Shown one piece after another: positions 33,512-46,547 of a DNA stretch of 64,000 bases (the stretch's first letter is position 1; the number at the start of each line of letters is the position of its first letter). Where the stretch lies: positions 23,208,501-23,272,500 of the forward strand of contig BSBM01000753.1 in assembly GCA_027924585.1 (NCBI GenBank), in the 5' to 3' direction. A program made the translations under genes and the position numbers. Source of the stretch: Larix kaempferi. Lineage: Eukaryota > Streptophyta > Pinopsida > Pinales > Pinaceae. Under the pieces are notes generated by a model. It saw only the letters and a program-made list of their open reading frames with translations, had not been told where the DNA came from and ran no database searches.

Positions 33512-33669
33512 CGCCACCATTCCAGCAAGCTTGTTTTCCGCTACATTTTACAGTTTTAGCTTATTTCCTAATTGAATAGAAAACCAGTTTTACTGTATCT
33601 CTATTATTTTGTGTTAAGCATCTGATAATAATATGTATTCATTTCGTTCTTCTCATAAAATCCGGATCA
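33512..33669 (+). repeat. Gypsy compound, LTR3 3' fragment (158 bp)
   Basis: Matches the last 158 bp of LTR1 and ends TCCGGATCA. The junction with gag sits on a CC shared by both partners. Confidence 0.85.
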
Positions 33670-33973
33670 CCGAGATAAGAACATGCATGTCTAAATTATT
33701 AGGGTTAAAATGCAAAGCATGCTCTATTCTATTTTATTTATATCATTTCAGACTGCTTGAGTATGACTAGGGCCTACATGGCTCACATTGGAAAGGGGGT
33801 GCACACCTTTCTGGTGCCAGGTCATGATAGGGTTGTCAATATTGAATACACCCTAAGGGAATGGACGCATTCCTGGTGTTTCAATACTTGATAGTGAATC
33901 TATGGAATGTAGTTACAATTTTGAGAAGCAGTACTGATAAGCCTGCTTATCCTTCTTGTGTTGTCAGCCTACA

Positions 33974-34334
33974 TGTTAGGAACCCATGTCTTTACTTTGT
34001 TAGTATATTGTTATTGGACGCATATGCTTTGTAAGTCGTCCCGTAGTATTTGTTGATCAATAGTTTGTGTTATTGTTGTTGGCGCATATGCTTTGTAAGT
34101 CGCCCGTAGTATTGTTGATCCATAGTTTGTAGTGGCCTATGGTTTTGACCCATAGTATTGGCGCCTAGACTTAGTATATAAGTGTGTGTTGAGACCTATG
34201 AAGGCACTGTGAAGTTATTTGTATTGAGCTTGCCCCCTCGAAGTGGCCTGTGATCAATATAAAAGTGATTATGAGTTCTGTCATTTCTGCTATTTCGCAT
34301 ACTCTTATTAATTAAGTGTTGCAGGTGCTTCACA
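33974..34334 (+). repeat. LTR of another, truncated retroelement
   Basis: A TGTTAGGAACCC start and TTCACA end bound 361 bp, two bases before a perfect primer-binding site. A TATATAAG box is at about 34174. Inside, a 60-70-bp segment (CGCATATGCTTTGTAAGTCG) is tandemly repeated at 34019 and 34083. No second LTR is found downstream, so the rest of the element is lost or rearranged. Confidence 0.65.
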
Positions 34335-34336
34335 TC

Positions 34337-34348
34337 TGGTATCAGAGC
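34337..34348 (+). other. Primer-binding site after the 33974 LTR
   Basis: TGGTATCAGAGC, a perfect initiator-Met tRNA match. Confidence 0.9.
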
Positions 34349-35450
34349 ACTTTCTTGGGCTCGCTGGGTGAAATTTCTGCCATTTTTTTTTTCATATCTG
34401 TTGCAGGTTCGGATTTGGGAATAATCCCTATCTTCTTAACTGTGGGAAGTACTTGGGCATAAGCCCTAAAACTCATTGTGAGGAGTACCACAGGAACTCC
34501 AAATTAGCTGGCCCATTGAGAGGACCTGCTAGCGAAAAGGGCAACGACCCCTACTTGATTGACTAGTTCCCACCCGTGAGGTAAACCAAGAGCTGTCATT
34601 TCTGGCAAAACGATTATCAGTTTTACCTAAGCCGTGGAGTGAGGGGTACTGCCCCAATACACAAGCCGTTAGAAAACATTGGTGGCCGAGTGAAACCCCT
34701 GAACTGTTAGGAAGCCGCACATACCTGGGGTCCATATCTATTTTCAGCTGAACTATTGTTGATCACTGCTGCGCCGTTTCAGATCCATCCATTCAGATCC
34801 ATTCTGAAATCCGTTCCAGATCCAGTCGTTTTCAATCCATTCAGTGTCGTTTCAGACCCCTCTGTTTCCGCTCACTTCCAGGCCGTTGCAGATCTATCTA
34901 TTTCAGATCCCTTCCGAGTCGTAGCCGCTCTAGTTTGGGAAAAAAAAAGTATAAAATTCAGTTTTTTCTTCATATCTCCCTTGTTTTCACTCTGTTTCCC
35001 TTGACATTTTTGGGGAACCCCTATCATCCCATTCTGCATATTTCATTCCTGAGGACCCTATCCTCAATTCCACTTCCCAAAGCCTGAAATCTCACATTTG
35101 TCTATTTTTAGGGTTTGCCATAACTTCTTCAAATTTCACCCAATCACCTTCAAATTTTACCACAAAGTTCCTTTCCGAATTCTACTTCTTTATCTCCCTC
35201 TGCCAAATTTTCCCATTTTTTCACCTCGCTTCTAAAATCCTCATTTTTTGCTTCCCTGTCTATTCGATAGTGTCCAAAACCTAGTCAAACCCCAATTACC
35301 CTTCATATTTTTTCCTAAATCCATATTTTCCTTTACTGAAGCAATTTCTATTTTTGTTTTTCTACCCAGTCAACCAAAAAAAAAAAAAAAACTCCTAGTT
35401 ATGGTTGTCACCCGCGCACTAGATCTCCGATGATTCCAAACTAGATCTCA
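34349..35450 (+). other. Non-coding leader of the truncated retroelement
   Basis: There is no gag or pol. A run of CAGATCC/TTCAGAYCC motifs (34780-34920) and a pyrimidine-rich part (34960-35380) fill it. A short frame beginning MVVTRALDL at 35401 stops after 10 codons and could be a gag start. The element is unrecognisable beyond about 35450. Confidence 0.4.
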
Positions 35451-35732
35451 TATCATCTTGTTTTTTATATGAAATACATTGTAAAGGAGGTTTCCCACTT
35501 AGAAAGGATGATTATTCATCTTTTTATTGAATTCTTAAGGCATTGGAATACAATCTTTTCTTGTTTTATGTTATTTCTAGGAATTTGGTGCATAAAAGAT
35601 ATTTAGGACATGAAACCTTGTCAAATTTATCCATTATATATGGAATTAGCATATCAAGAGGATGAATTGAATGAGGAGGTGGCTTAGATTGGATCACATC
35701 CTCAAATGATACTCAATTTGAAGAAGAGGACA

Positions 35733-35870
35733 TTTCTTCTCCCACTACTCCTCCCATGTAATCGCAAATATAATATTAGCATTGATCATTTGCGACATTC
35801 CTTCTCCCACTGCTCCCCCCATGTAATCACAAATATAATATTAACATCGATCCTTTGGGTATATGTTATT
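35733..35870. repeat. Two-copy tandem duplication, period about 68 bp
   Basis: TTCTCCCACTRCTCC...CATGTAATC...AATATAATATTA is repeated with several changes. Confidence 0.85.
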
Positions 35871-35994
35871 CAACTTGTAGGGAAATATCCTCTAATTCTT
35901 GTCCCTTAAAAGATAATATGTTGTGTAATAGGAATCCCTTGACCATGCTCTAGTGTTTCCTTAATATTTACCATGCAATACATGAATCATTAAT

Positions 35995-36145
35995 GTACAT
36001 AAATATTTTTTCTCATGAAGAGATCTAAACATAATCTAAGGGCTAATAGAGGTTTTAGGGCTCTTTATCGTACATAAATATTTTTTCTCATAAAGAGATC
36101 TAACCACAATATAAGGGTTAATAGAGGTTTTAGGGCTCTCTATCT
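35995..36145. repeat. Two-copy tandem duplication, period 75 bp
   Basis: GTACATAAATATTTTTTCTC starts at 35995 and again at 36070. Both copies end AGAGGTTTTAGGGCTCT. Confidence 0.9.
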
Positions 36146-38260
36146 TCAATGTGGATAATTTCTCTTAAAGACCTTGGGTTTTAATAGCTAAGCATACCAT
36201 CTTTATAGTAACCCAAAGAACCCACCATCTTTATAAACTCTTCATTAAAGAATAAGGAACAACAAGCCAATTATTGATGCCATATATATCAATTAAAACA
36301 ACATGAAAAGATGACCCAATACATAGAATTCTCATCCAAAGAGAGTTAAATAAACCCACTAAAAACTTTCAATTTGTACTTGGGAAAAATTAATTCCACC
36401 TATTACATAGAGAGAAACACCATTCCTCCTACATCAAACAACATATTTGAGATTAATCTCCTTCGTAGTCCAAAACAAATTGCTTAGAACTCAATTTTCT
36501 TTGGTACTACAAACTATCGTAGCTAAGAGAGGGTGAACTTAATAAAAAAATGTATTCCGTATGACTAGGGTTATGCATACCCTTTATACATTACTTCACT
36601 TGCATATTTTATTATTTTCAATTCCACTTATTACAACATTATAAAATAAATATTAACAATATATTTATTAAAATGAGTTGGGTTATTTCGCAACTCACGA
36701 GCCAATTTCAAGCTTTAAACACATACGATTAACTTTACGACTCCCAATAAGACAATGCTTTGGAGAAAACATGCCCTAATTTAGTGTAGGGCTTGATGAA
36801 CATAACACCATTTAAGAATTGGGTGAAAGCTACAAAGTATTTAATCCTCGCTTTAGATAAATGTGCACTTATAGATAAATGCGCACTTAGTTTATAATAG
36901 TTGTTTAAAAGAATATTTATATATTGTTTTATTAAAATTGAAAAAATATCATAAATGTGTTTGAGATATTTTATACAATACGTAGAGGAAATATAATAAT
37001 ATTTAGTTTTGGAATTTATGTTTGAAATTTTATTTTATTTTATATGGATAAGGTTTTAATAAAAATAATTACTCATTGTGAATTTGAATTCGTATGTGCT
37101 TAATAATGGAAAAACATTTTTTAATAGATGTTGTTACACATGCATACACGAAAACACTTTCTAATAAATGTTATTATGGAGATTTATAATGTTATAAGTT
37201 TGGGCAATGTTCAAAAAATCTATGTTAAAATTTTCGAAATTGGTAGTAGAGATTTTAGTGTATTTTCCAATAAATTTTTAATATAGTTAATTTTTTGTGG
37301 TTAGAAGTTTTATGAGAGGATTTTTTAATTGATTTGGTTTAATTGTTTAATCATACTAGTACTCTACTTAAATTGATAAATTAAGACTTATAAATTACCA
37401 ATGGATATATATTGGAGAATCAAAATACTAACACAAAGCATCGATGTGTATAACATATTTAGATGCCTTGGTGTGTATTTTAGATATTGAAAGCATTAAA
37501 AAACTTATAACAAAAATATGCACTAGTGCACCTTATTTATGATATGCACTAGTTCTTTACAATATATTACACATCGATGCGTATTTCAAAAGTAAAAGCA
37601 CCCATGCATATATCAAATTGTGCATCACAAGTTCTTGTAATGATAATGATGATAGTAATGGTAGAAATAATGACATCGTCGAAGGAGGAATTGAATTTCC
37701 CTTTTTAATAGTAATAACGATTTTATTACAATCTTTTCACAACAGTACATAACTATGTATAAACCACACCAATTTGTAGATATGTATTGATGCTATGAAC
37801 CTAGAGGCTAAAGATCAAAATTACATAGTTAAAGCACTCATAACAAACCACAAAATTGTAAATGCATTAAAATACTAGCAGGCATCACACACACAATATA
37901 TTATCAAATTAAACTAATTTACCATAAATCTCTTCCACTTTATTGAATCAATGGTGAATTGTCCCGGGCCTTATTACATTCATAGTGCATATCCATAAGT
38001 CTTTTGGATCACACAAAAACACTGGTAGCAACAAAATACCAAAGAATGGAGATATCAAGATTTTTTTAATAAATTGCAAACCTCGTATTTATTCATGAAG
38101 CCACGACTATTCGATTCCAATAATTTTCGTAGTTTGAGGGAAACTCAAACATTTTTATATTTGATAAATGGATGATAATTGACTCTTCAACTTCCAAACT
38201 TTTTCCTTTTCTTTTTCTCTCTATAATTAAATTGTGTAGACCATGTAATATCAATATCAT

Positions 38261-38420
38261 TTTAAGAAATTTTGGATAATGCATAAATACATATTTCCTT
38301 TGCATCTTATGAAAAAATTAGATCCTAACTGCAAATTTATTTTAAAGAAATTTTGGATAATGTATAAATAAATATTTCCTGCATCTTGTGAAAATTTTAG
38401 ATCCTAACTTCAAATATTAA
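38261..38420. repeat. Two-copy tandem duplication, period about 81 bp
   Basis: AAGAAATTTTGGATAATG occurs at 38264 and 38345, each followed by a similar ATAAATA...ATTTCCT...GCATCTT block. Confidence 0.85.
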
Positions 38421-39980
38421 CTATGAGCAAGAAAAATATACTAAACCCATGTTTTTAGAAAAAAAATTGTGTGTAATCTTTGGATATGGTGTGGCTTTGA
38501 AGAATACTTCACACACGCATGAAATTTCGTGAGAAGATATAGAAAGTTTTCCTATACAACATATTTATATTTCAAATCTTAAATCTAGAGTATGAAAGTG
38601 CGATGATCAAAATATCAAGTCTCTATCAACATAGTAATAAAATATATAAAATACTACTTTGTTTTGGGCACATGCACTTTATCAAATTATGATGAAATTT
38701 GGTAATATTATATAAAACAATTTTGTTGACATCATACCCAAAATTTGTACCCTAAATCTAATAAAATTAGCAAATGGAGATTGGTGAGGAGATAAATTGT
38801 GTGAACACCTACCTTTTGATTAAAAAACAATCATAAATTTCTATCCAAGGAAGTATGATGGAAGAGAATATATAGGACATTGGAAATCCTTTACACCCAA
38901 AAACATTTGCTTTTAGTTTTTTATTTTATTTTCATTTTTTCCAAATTTCCAAGAACAATAATAGTCTAATATTTACATTCACACATACTCATTTCTTGGA
39001 ATTAGGTATTAAATTTTATATATCATAAAATATATCATATTATACCTTCACATAAATATTTAGAAGTCGATATAAAATTTAAACCCATTCCCAAACCCAA
39101 AACCAAAATATCAAAAATTTATATACAAAAATGTAAATTAGTATTTTGTCTAAAACATAATCATCTACCACACTACCACACTACCTTTAATAGTTTTACA
39201 TTACTCTTCTTTACTTTTACTCCACTCTCTATTATTTCTTCCATCCATTATGTAAAACCCTTCCTTAACACAAACCTTATTACTATCATAAAAAAAAAAA
39301 TAATGTGAAAAATGTGAAAAACTCTAAGTATATTTAACATTGTTATTGACACAACTTTAATTACACGTATGGATAAATTTTTGTATAATGTAACTTAATA
39401 CATCCTCTCTCTGTATATTAGACATTAATTTTTTTTTTTTTAATATAATTTTATATTTGTTTTATTTACATAATTATTAATTTAATTGATATAATTTCCA
39501 CAACTTTTCCAAAAACCTATAATAACTGGAAATTATTATTTTCCTTTGACGATAATATATATTTAATTACTAATTTATGAATTTACTTTATTACACATTA
39601 TCTCGTTTGAACATGACTTAAATTGTTAATTTCTCTATCATACAATTACATAAAATGTATCATGTTCCTTTTATTTTATACATATAATATCTAAGAGAAT
39701 AACTCTGCCCATATGTGAGTAATTCTCATATATATTATTAAATAATTTATAAACATTTCATTTTCAAAGATGGGTATTATTGCATTCAACTGAACATATA
39801 TTCAAATCACGTACACTTTCAAGATTTAGCGTAAACATTTGCATAGGATATTTATTACGTAATTTTCAACTAATTACGATTTGGTTAAACACTTATTGTG
39901 AGTCGATTGTTTTGATTTGCAATTATTCCGATAATGTATTGGAGACCATTAAAATAAGAACATCCAGGTCAATGATAATT

Positions 39981-40158
39981 TTATCATCAAATCCAATGTA
40001 TTCAAATAGTTTAAATTTATCGTACAATCGATTTATTTCACTTCAAGTAAATCTTCCATATATTGGATTTTATCATCAAATCCAATGTATTCAAATAGTT
40101 TAAATTTCTCATACAATCGATTTATTTCACTTCAAGTAAATCTTCCATATATTGGATT
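39981..40158. repeat. Two-copy tandem duplication, period 89 bp
   Basis: TTATCATCAAATCCAATGTA starts at 39981 and 40070. The copies differ at about two sites. A partial third copy is near 40177. Confidence 0.95.
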
Positions 40159-41140
40159 CGTGTAAAACCAAAACCGTCCATCAAATTCAATGTATTCAAA
40201 TGATAGTAGTATAATTTGGCTATACTAGTATTTTCTGGAAATTCGGAATAAATCAAATTTGTGGAATATTCGGTGTAGGTGGAATATTCGGTGTAGATGT
40301 AATATGGATACGAATTATTAGTGGACAATTAAAATTTGAAAACTAATTTAAAAACAAAACAGTTTTTGTTTTAAATTATTTAAACACTATAAAATAGAAA
40401 TACCATTCAATTTCATACTTTCTTATTAAAATAAGTATTAATAAGTTGTCAACTCTCACACTTCCATATCCTAAATTGTTGAAAATCTTTAGATTTTATA
40501 TTTTTGTTTTTAAATATAGATTAAATTTTATTAGACAAATGTCTATGTATATTTATGATATATTTGTAAATATTCGATTAAAAATATTATATATAAGCAT
40601 TGGATTAGTGTAAAACCAAAACAGTCAATAACATTCCTATTGGATGAACTATATTTTCTCCAATTCATCACAATTATAGTGTTCTCTCCATTTCCAGCAT
40701 AATTTCATTTCTACAAATGAAAAATATAAACTCTACTCTTCTATTCCAAACCATAATGCACGGCGATTACTCCTTGGCAAGCACTTGGGAGGTGAAATGT
40801 TAATTCAATTTTTGGAAATTAAAAAAAAAAAAGTTTTAAAATTATATAAATTGATACCCTAAACATTATATTACATACTTTTTTAATATTTCCGATCTAA
40901 AAAGGGATTTACACTTTTGATCTCTCTTAACATTTGGTAAATCCCGGTTTAAGATAGAACTATGTTGGTAACTAAACAACGTTGGTTAACTCATGTGGAC
41001 ATTGATGATGACCAATCCAAATGGAAAACCTCTCAAACATGGTATGGTAAATTCAATAATGGTGGTAATATATCTCTTGCAAGGCTTCTCAACATTCAAT
41101 AAGAATGATCACTATCATAGTTCAAATTATAAAAGGCATC

Positions 41141-41236
41141 CAGACTAAACTATAGTAAGTAAATTTTCTTTTAATTAAAATCATTTTCCAGACTAAACTA
41201 TAGTAAGTAAATTTTCTTTTAATTAAAATCATTTTA
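41141..41236. repeat. Two-copy tandem duplication, period 48 bp
   Basis: CAGACTAAACTATAGTAAGT starts at 41141 and 41189. The copies are identical by eye. Confidence 0.95.
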
Positions 41237-41434
41237 ATTAATGAAATCATTATATTATTAAATTATTTTTACTAAGTCGCTCTTTTATGGTACTTGATGC
41301 CCAAGCTACTCATCATTATATGCAATATTATTATTATTTTTATTTATTTCACTATTCTTTATTTATTTCACCCTTTTATGTGTCAATTTATGTATATTAA
41401 ATTTACTTTTATTATAATCTTTCATACTAATAGT

Positions 41435-41650
41435 TAGAATAATGTAGACATTAGTTGTGTTAAGTTGTCATTAAAATTAGCATAGATCAGATAGTGAGTT
41501 GGTGCTAGAATGTAATAGTTATCTAGAACCACCATTCCTGGATTTAGAGAGTTTTCTTATACCTATAAATATATAACCACGGTGAAACATTTCATAATAA
41601 AAAAATATATTGTTCGTTGTGTAAATCTCTTGTATCATGACTGTTCTCCA
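41435..41650 (+). repeat. Gag-only element, 5' LTR
   Basis: The start is set by the match to the 3' LTR (TRGAATAATGTA). It contains ACCTATAAATAT (a TATA box near 41562). The right border is estimated from a TTCTCCA about 13 bp before the primer-binding site. Confidence 0.7.
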
Positions 41651-41663
41651 AATTTTTCTATTT

Positions 41664-41675
41664 TGGTATCAGAGC
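41664..41675 (+). other. Primer-binding site, gag-only element
   Basis: TGGTATCAGAGC, a perfect initiator-Met tRNA match. Confidence 0.9.
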
Positions 41676-42263
41676 GAGAAAGCATGAAATATTGTTGTGA
41701 AGGAAATCGATTGTGGATGAGCCATGACTTGCTAGTGTTATCGTTTCTCTGAAGAGAAGATCTAGACTCCAATTTGTAGAGTTGCGTAGAGGAGATCACT
41801 ACCTCTTGTGATGGTGAGAGCTGGTAGAGAGCCACTGTATGTGACAACAAAAGCTTTCCTCTTAAGAACAAGACGTTGAGGCCATCATCCGCTAAGTGTG
41901 GCCGCTGCAGTAAAAAGAAGAGGAGCGTTATTTGTTTGCTGTGAAAAAGTCCTGCCAAGAATGTAATTGTTGTTGCCTGAATTACTGGAGCCTTTAAATT
42001 GTTGTGTGAAGATTTCTATTATTTGCAGGAGTTACCGTGATCTGTATGAGGGGTGATTTTTCCAGTCACAAGCTATCATGAAGCCATTGAATGGATCCAT
42101 AAGGATTCAATTCCTATCCATTGATGTTTCAAGCTGGCTGTAGAATTCAAAATCCATAGACATTAAAAGGAAAAAGACTATAAGAGAAAGAGCATAGTTA
42201 CTCAGCAGTGTTGCATCAAAGAAGGAAGGTAATCATTATTTTTTAATTAGTTTCCGTTGAAAG

Positions 42264-42969
42264 ATGGAGTTTTTTCCGTTGGAGAAGTTTAATGGACATA
42301 ACTTCCATACTTGGAAGGTAAAAATTCAATTACAGATGATGAATAAGAATTTATGGGGAATTGTCAATGGCATAGGAAAAACACCTACAGACCCCAAAAA
42401 ATTGATTCTCTGGCAGAAAATGGAGGAGAAATCTAAATCTATCATTGGTTTCTCTCTTAGATTCTCAAGTTCATCTAATAGACTTAGAAAAATCTTCTGC
42501 AGAAATGTGGGAAGAATTGAGAAAGATATTTGGAGAACAAGATGTATTTATGCAAAGTTATCCTTAAAATTACAGCTATTCAAATTGAAAATGCATGAAG
42601 ATACATCTTTGTCTACTCACATTAATGAACTTTAAGTCTATTATAAAGCAGTTGACAGAACTTGGCAATAAAGTAGAAGAAGGTGATGCAAAGGAAATAT
42701 TATTAAACAAATTATCCTCACATTATGATAATGCTATTTTCACATTAATTGAGTTGTCTTCTAGAACTATGGATGAAATGATAGCAACTCTATTAGTAGA
42801 GGAAAAGAAGTTGAAAGGAGATATAGGATCCTGTTCTCAAGCCGAAATTGCTTTATTCTCCATAGGAAGGAAAAATAAAAACAAGAGTACAATTGAATGC
42901 TTCTATCGTCGAAGACGTGGACATACATCCCTGAATTGCAAAATTCATGCTAAAGATCTTTTGAATTGA
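42264..42969 (+). pseudogene. Copia-type gag, frameshifted
   Basis: It opens MEFFPLEKFNGHNFHTWKVK, the typical copia gag N-terminus, followed by NLWGIVNG. The frame shifts near 42450; the continuation holds the AEMWEELRKIFGEQD segment. A third frame (from about 42595) carries LTELGNKVEEGDAKEILLNK and a zinc knuckle, CFYRRRRGHTSLNC, in which the second Cys is Arg. A stop at 42967 is followed by a short acidic tail in frame. The start was chosen at the only ATG before FNGHNF. Confidence 0.85.
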
Positions 42970-43783
42970 AAATTGAAAAAGTCAACTAACATAGCTATTT
43001 CTGAAGATACATCAGATGCCATCTCTGAAGATTCTGTATATCCTGATAGTGATAAAGAATACCCTTTCGAGCCTCTCAAAATTTTCTAGAATGTTTTGAA
43101 GCATCTATATCATCTAGGTTGATTGTGTAGTGTGGGTTTGAAATTTATTGAGTGGTGTGCAAAGTTCATGATTGTTATTGTGTTTTTACTTTTGCTTGTA
43201 ATGAGTAATGAAGAACCAATTTATAGAACAAGGCAACATGATTTAAATCGATGGTTCTTGCTGCATATGGTGACACAAGAACGCATCACTGATTTGATTG
43301 TGCTTGCGGTCTGTTATAAGTTGGTGGCGTTGTATGGAGCCAGGAACATCAACTTACATGTTATCGATTATTTTGTGTGTTCAAGAGGTAACATTGTATG
43401 ATTGACTTTTGAAGATATTTTGTATCCAAAGACTCGCCTTTTTAGATAACGGGTGAATATAGCGGAAGAGCATGTATTCAACAGATGGAGGTGGAGGTAG
43501 ATCCATAGAATGATTCAGTTACTTGACTGATTTTCTTGCAGAAGCCCCGACAAGCCGAGTATGTCAATACTGCTAATTCTACAAGTATGCCAATGATGGT
43601 CAGAAGCGATGATGTCTTAAATGAATGAAATGGAAGCTTGGAGAAATAGCGTTATCTATGAAGTTCAGAGTGGGTATGAGTGCTAGTGAAGACCATATCA
43701 GAAAAATATGACATGTGACAAAACTGTATGTGTTTTAATGTCTTTGATTTGTAATGTATTGTAAGTCAACTCATTTCTCCATT
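42970..43783 (+). other. Post-gag non-coding region of the gag-only element
   Basis: Short unrelated open frames only, for example 43123-43401 with a hydrophobic stretch. No pol domain is recognised. Confidence 0.5.
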
Positions 43784-43795
43784 GAGGGGGGGAGT
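43784..43795 (+). other. Polypurine tract, gag-only element
   Basis: GAGGGGGGGAG lies just before the TGGAATAATG start of the 3' LTR. Confidence 0.8.
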
Positions 43796-43942
43796 TGGAA
43801 TAATGTATAAATTAGTTATGTTGAGTTGTCATTGGAACTTGCATAGATTGTGAATTGGTGCTAGGGTGTAGTAGTTATCTAGATCCACCATTACTGGATT
43901 TATAGATTTCTCTCAAGTACCTATAAATATGTAACCCGTATG
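43796..43942 (+). repeat. Gag-only element, truncated 3' LTR
   Basis: Matches the first 145-150 bp of the 5' LTR with scattered differences, then similarity stops after ACCTATAAATATGTAACC. Confidence 0.75.
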
Positions 43943-45639
43943 TAATTATGTAAATGTATATGTGTTTTTACAATAGGTATTTAACCCTCAAATACTTGAG
44001 CACGTGTTGTTATGCTACCCAATGCCCCAATGCTCGTGTCTTGGCTACACCATGACCTCACTCAAGGTGTTCACTTCAAAACATATATGTGGTATGGTAT
44101 TGACCAAATACATCGGGGAACCTATCACCTACCTATATAACATCATGGGATCCACCAACTCTAAATCAAAGCTATTAGCTTTGTTTGATTGGTGATCATA
44201 GGTGTGGCCATAGGTTAGTAGACATATTCTTAGGTTAGTAGACATATTATATAGCCCTTTGTTCACATTTTTATAGATACATTTGTTCTTATCTATGTGG
44301 GAATCTGGACATTATTTTCTCAATGAGTGTGTTTATGATGGCCATGTCACACTAGATTGTGGAGTGGAGGTTGATTTTGACCAATCTAGTTGTACTAGTC
44401 AATGTGATCAAAACATAATATAGGGGAATTTAAGTCACCTAAAAAAGATACAAGATGATTCCACAAGTAGACATATCATCTAAACACATCGATCTTTCTA
44501 AACTTCTACAAAGTGACATTCCATAATTCTTAACACAATGGATGAACACTGTGAAAACATATACTTAGAAATATCATCTTTTCAATGTGTTATTTTAAGG
44601 TTCAAGTGGTGAGATACCTTCAATGAGAGTAATGTAAAGGAAGATTTTGATAGTGGGATATTGTGTATAGATTATATAAGTGTGTGGGATGAAACCAATG
44701 AACCTTATTTTTTCTCAAAACATTGCAATCAAGTGTTTTTTTAACTAAATGTGTCAGATAAGGATTTGTAGTTTGTAATAAGACACAATCTAAGATCAAA
44801 AACATCTTTTTTAGATTGAAACTGTTATAATTCCAAGTGAGGAGGGTAATTAGGGTGATGGAAACAAAGAATGATATATACATGTTTTATTTCAACATTT
44901 ATATTGTAGATACATATGATTTTATTATTGTTATCTATAATTAGCCAATTATATTTTTAAATACATTTATAATGTTGGAAACAAAAATTTAACAAACATT
45001 TACAAACATAATTGTTCAAAATAAATTAAACTATTTTAGAAGATTCCAATAAAAATTAATAATAATAAAGATCCTCCTTAGATTTTAATAATTTTATGTT
45101 ACAGATGTAATGTAACATTATAAAATTTAATGCTTTTTACAATTCTTAGTGCCTTTAGACAAGGTATTTGTTTCTAAATAATATTGTTAATAATATAAAC
45201 ATTTTTAATATGCATTATAATTATTATTTTAATTTAATATTAATAGTTATGAGTGAATAAATTTAATTAATATATGGAAACTTTAAATAATTTAAAAATG
45301 AATAAAATAAAATATATTTTAAAAGATGAAATTAAATATTAGAAAAATTAAATACATACATATATGTATATAAGGTTAAATTAATTAGGAGAAGCAACTT
45401 AATATAAGAGCTAGTTAAACAAATTGAATTTATAAGATTATTCACATGTAATTTAAAATTTTGTATATAGTTATTAAAAAATTTATGTATACAAAAAAAT
45501 TCTAAAGAAAAGAAAATATGTGATTCTTTACCTTTCTTCAAGTTTAATAAATTAAAATTGATTTTAGTATATTAATAATTAACATCATTATATATATAAT
45601 GTCTTTACTATTCAAATATTAAAACAAATAATTACTATG

Positions 45640-45770
45640 GTTAATGGTGTTTTTATCTTATTTCATGTTTAATATAAAAGTTTATATTGAAATAAATAAT
45701 TATTATGTTCAATGGTGTTTTTATCTCATTTCATGTTTAATATAAAAGTTTAAATTTTTTTTCAGATTTA
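45640..45770. repeat. Two-copy tandem duplication, period 68 bp
   Basis: AATGGTGTTTTTATCTYATT occurs at 45643 and 45711, each followed by CATGTTTAATATAAAAGTTT. Confidence 0.9.
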
Positions 45771-46547
45771 ATAAAATAAATTTATGTAAGAATTAATCAA
45801 ATATGATATATAGAATTATTTTTATTATTTAATATACATAATGTTATTGCTATATAAAATTGGAGAAATGATATTTTTGTTAGATTTAAATACATTATTT
45901 TTTATGTTGTCAAAATAATGAAAAATATAGACTAATATTTAAAGATAAATTTAAAATATATATTTTGATCCAATAAATGGTTTAGAATATCAAATCAATA
46001 ATCATTGATTCATCCATTCAATCAAGTTTATCAACATTTTGTATCTTTTTGAAAAATGATCAATCATTAAATGATTATCATAGAAAATTGATAATAAATA
46101 ATTTTAATTAGAGTTAAATATTATATGACATCTCCAATTTAAATAACCAGTACATTTTAAATTTGATTTTAAAACAAAGAAAGCATTAATCATGTTAATC
46201 ATTAAACATTACATTATATTTTATGAATAAAATTGCAACTTCAACATCAACATTATATGAAAATAGATATTATCATATGAATGATAATATCCAAATCAAT
46301 ATATATTTCAATAATACATCTTAAATCGAATTTTAAAATAGAGAAATCATTAATAATATAAATCATTAACATACACAATATATTTTATGAATAAAACAAT
46401 ATCAACATCAATATGATATGAAAAAGAATTTAATAGGTATGAAAAATAATATGAAATCATTAAATATATCAAATATACATCTCAAATCAAATATAAATGT
46501 AAACTATATATTGCATCAATTAAATATGCAGATGTAAGTAACAACTG

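Larger units (their letters stand above)
27257..33669 (+). mobile_element. Gypsy compound element with three LTRs
   Basis: Order: LTR1 (27257-27878), internal region with gag and pol (27879-32478), LTR2 (32479-33110), a second primer-binding site and first 0.4 kb of gag (33111-33511), then the 3' end of LTR3 (33512-33669). LTRs begin TGATCC and end GGATCA. The compound probably arose by recombination between elements followed by an internal deletion. The flanking 5-mers, CTTAG and CCGAG, match at only three of five bases, so a target duplication is not convincing. All coding frames are broken. Confidence 0.9.
35451..41434. other. AT-rich spacer with several short tandem duplications
   Basis: No gene, RNA gene or retroelement domain is supported in this 6-kb stretch. 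It is very AT-rich with long homopolymer-like runs. The clear structures are two-copy tandem duplications, listed separately. Confidence 0.5.
41435..43942 (+). mobile_element. Gag-only copia-type element, 3' LTR truncated
   Basis: A 5' LTR (41435 to about 41650), a perfect primer-binding site (41664-41675), a copia-type gag (42264-42969) and a polypurine tract (43784-43795) are followed by a 3' LTR that breaks off near 43942. Only about 0.8 kb of non-coding sequence lies between gag and the polypurine tract. No protease, integrase, RT or RNase H is seen. That layout fits a non-autonomous element that would need pol from elsewhere. The alternative is a pol deletion in this one copy. No target duplication can be tested because the right end is missing. 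Confidence 0.8.

Noticed and set aside
27252-33674. CTTAG / CCGAG as a target duplication of the gypsy compound
   Set aside because: Only three of five bases match. Because the compound was formed by recombination, its outer ends may come from different insertions.
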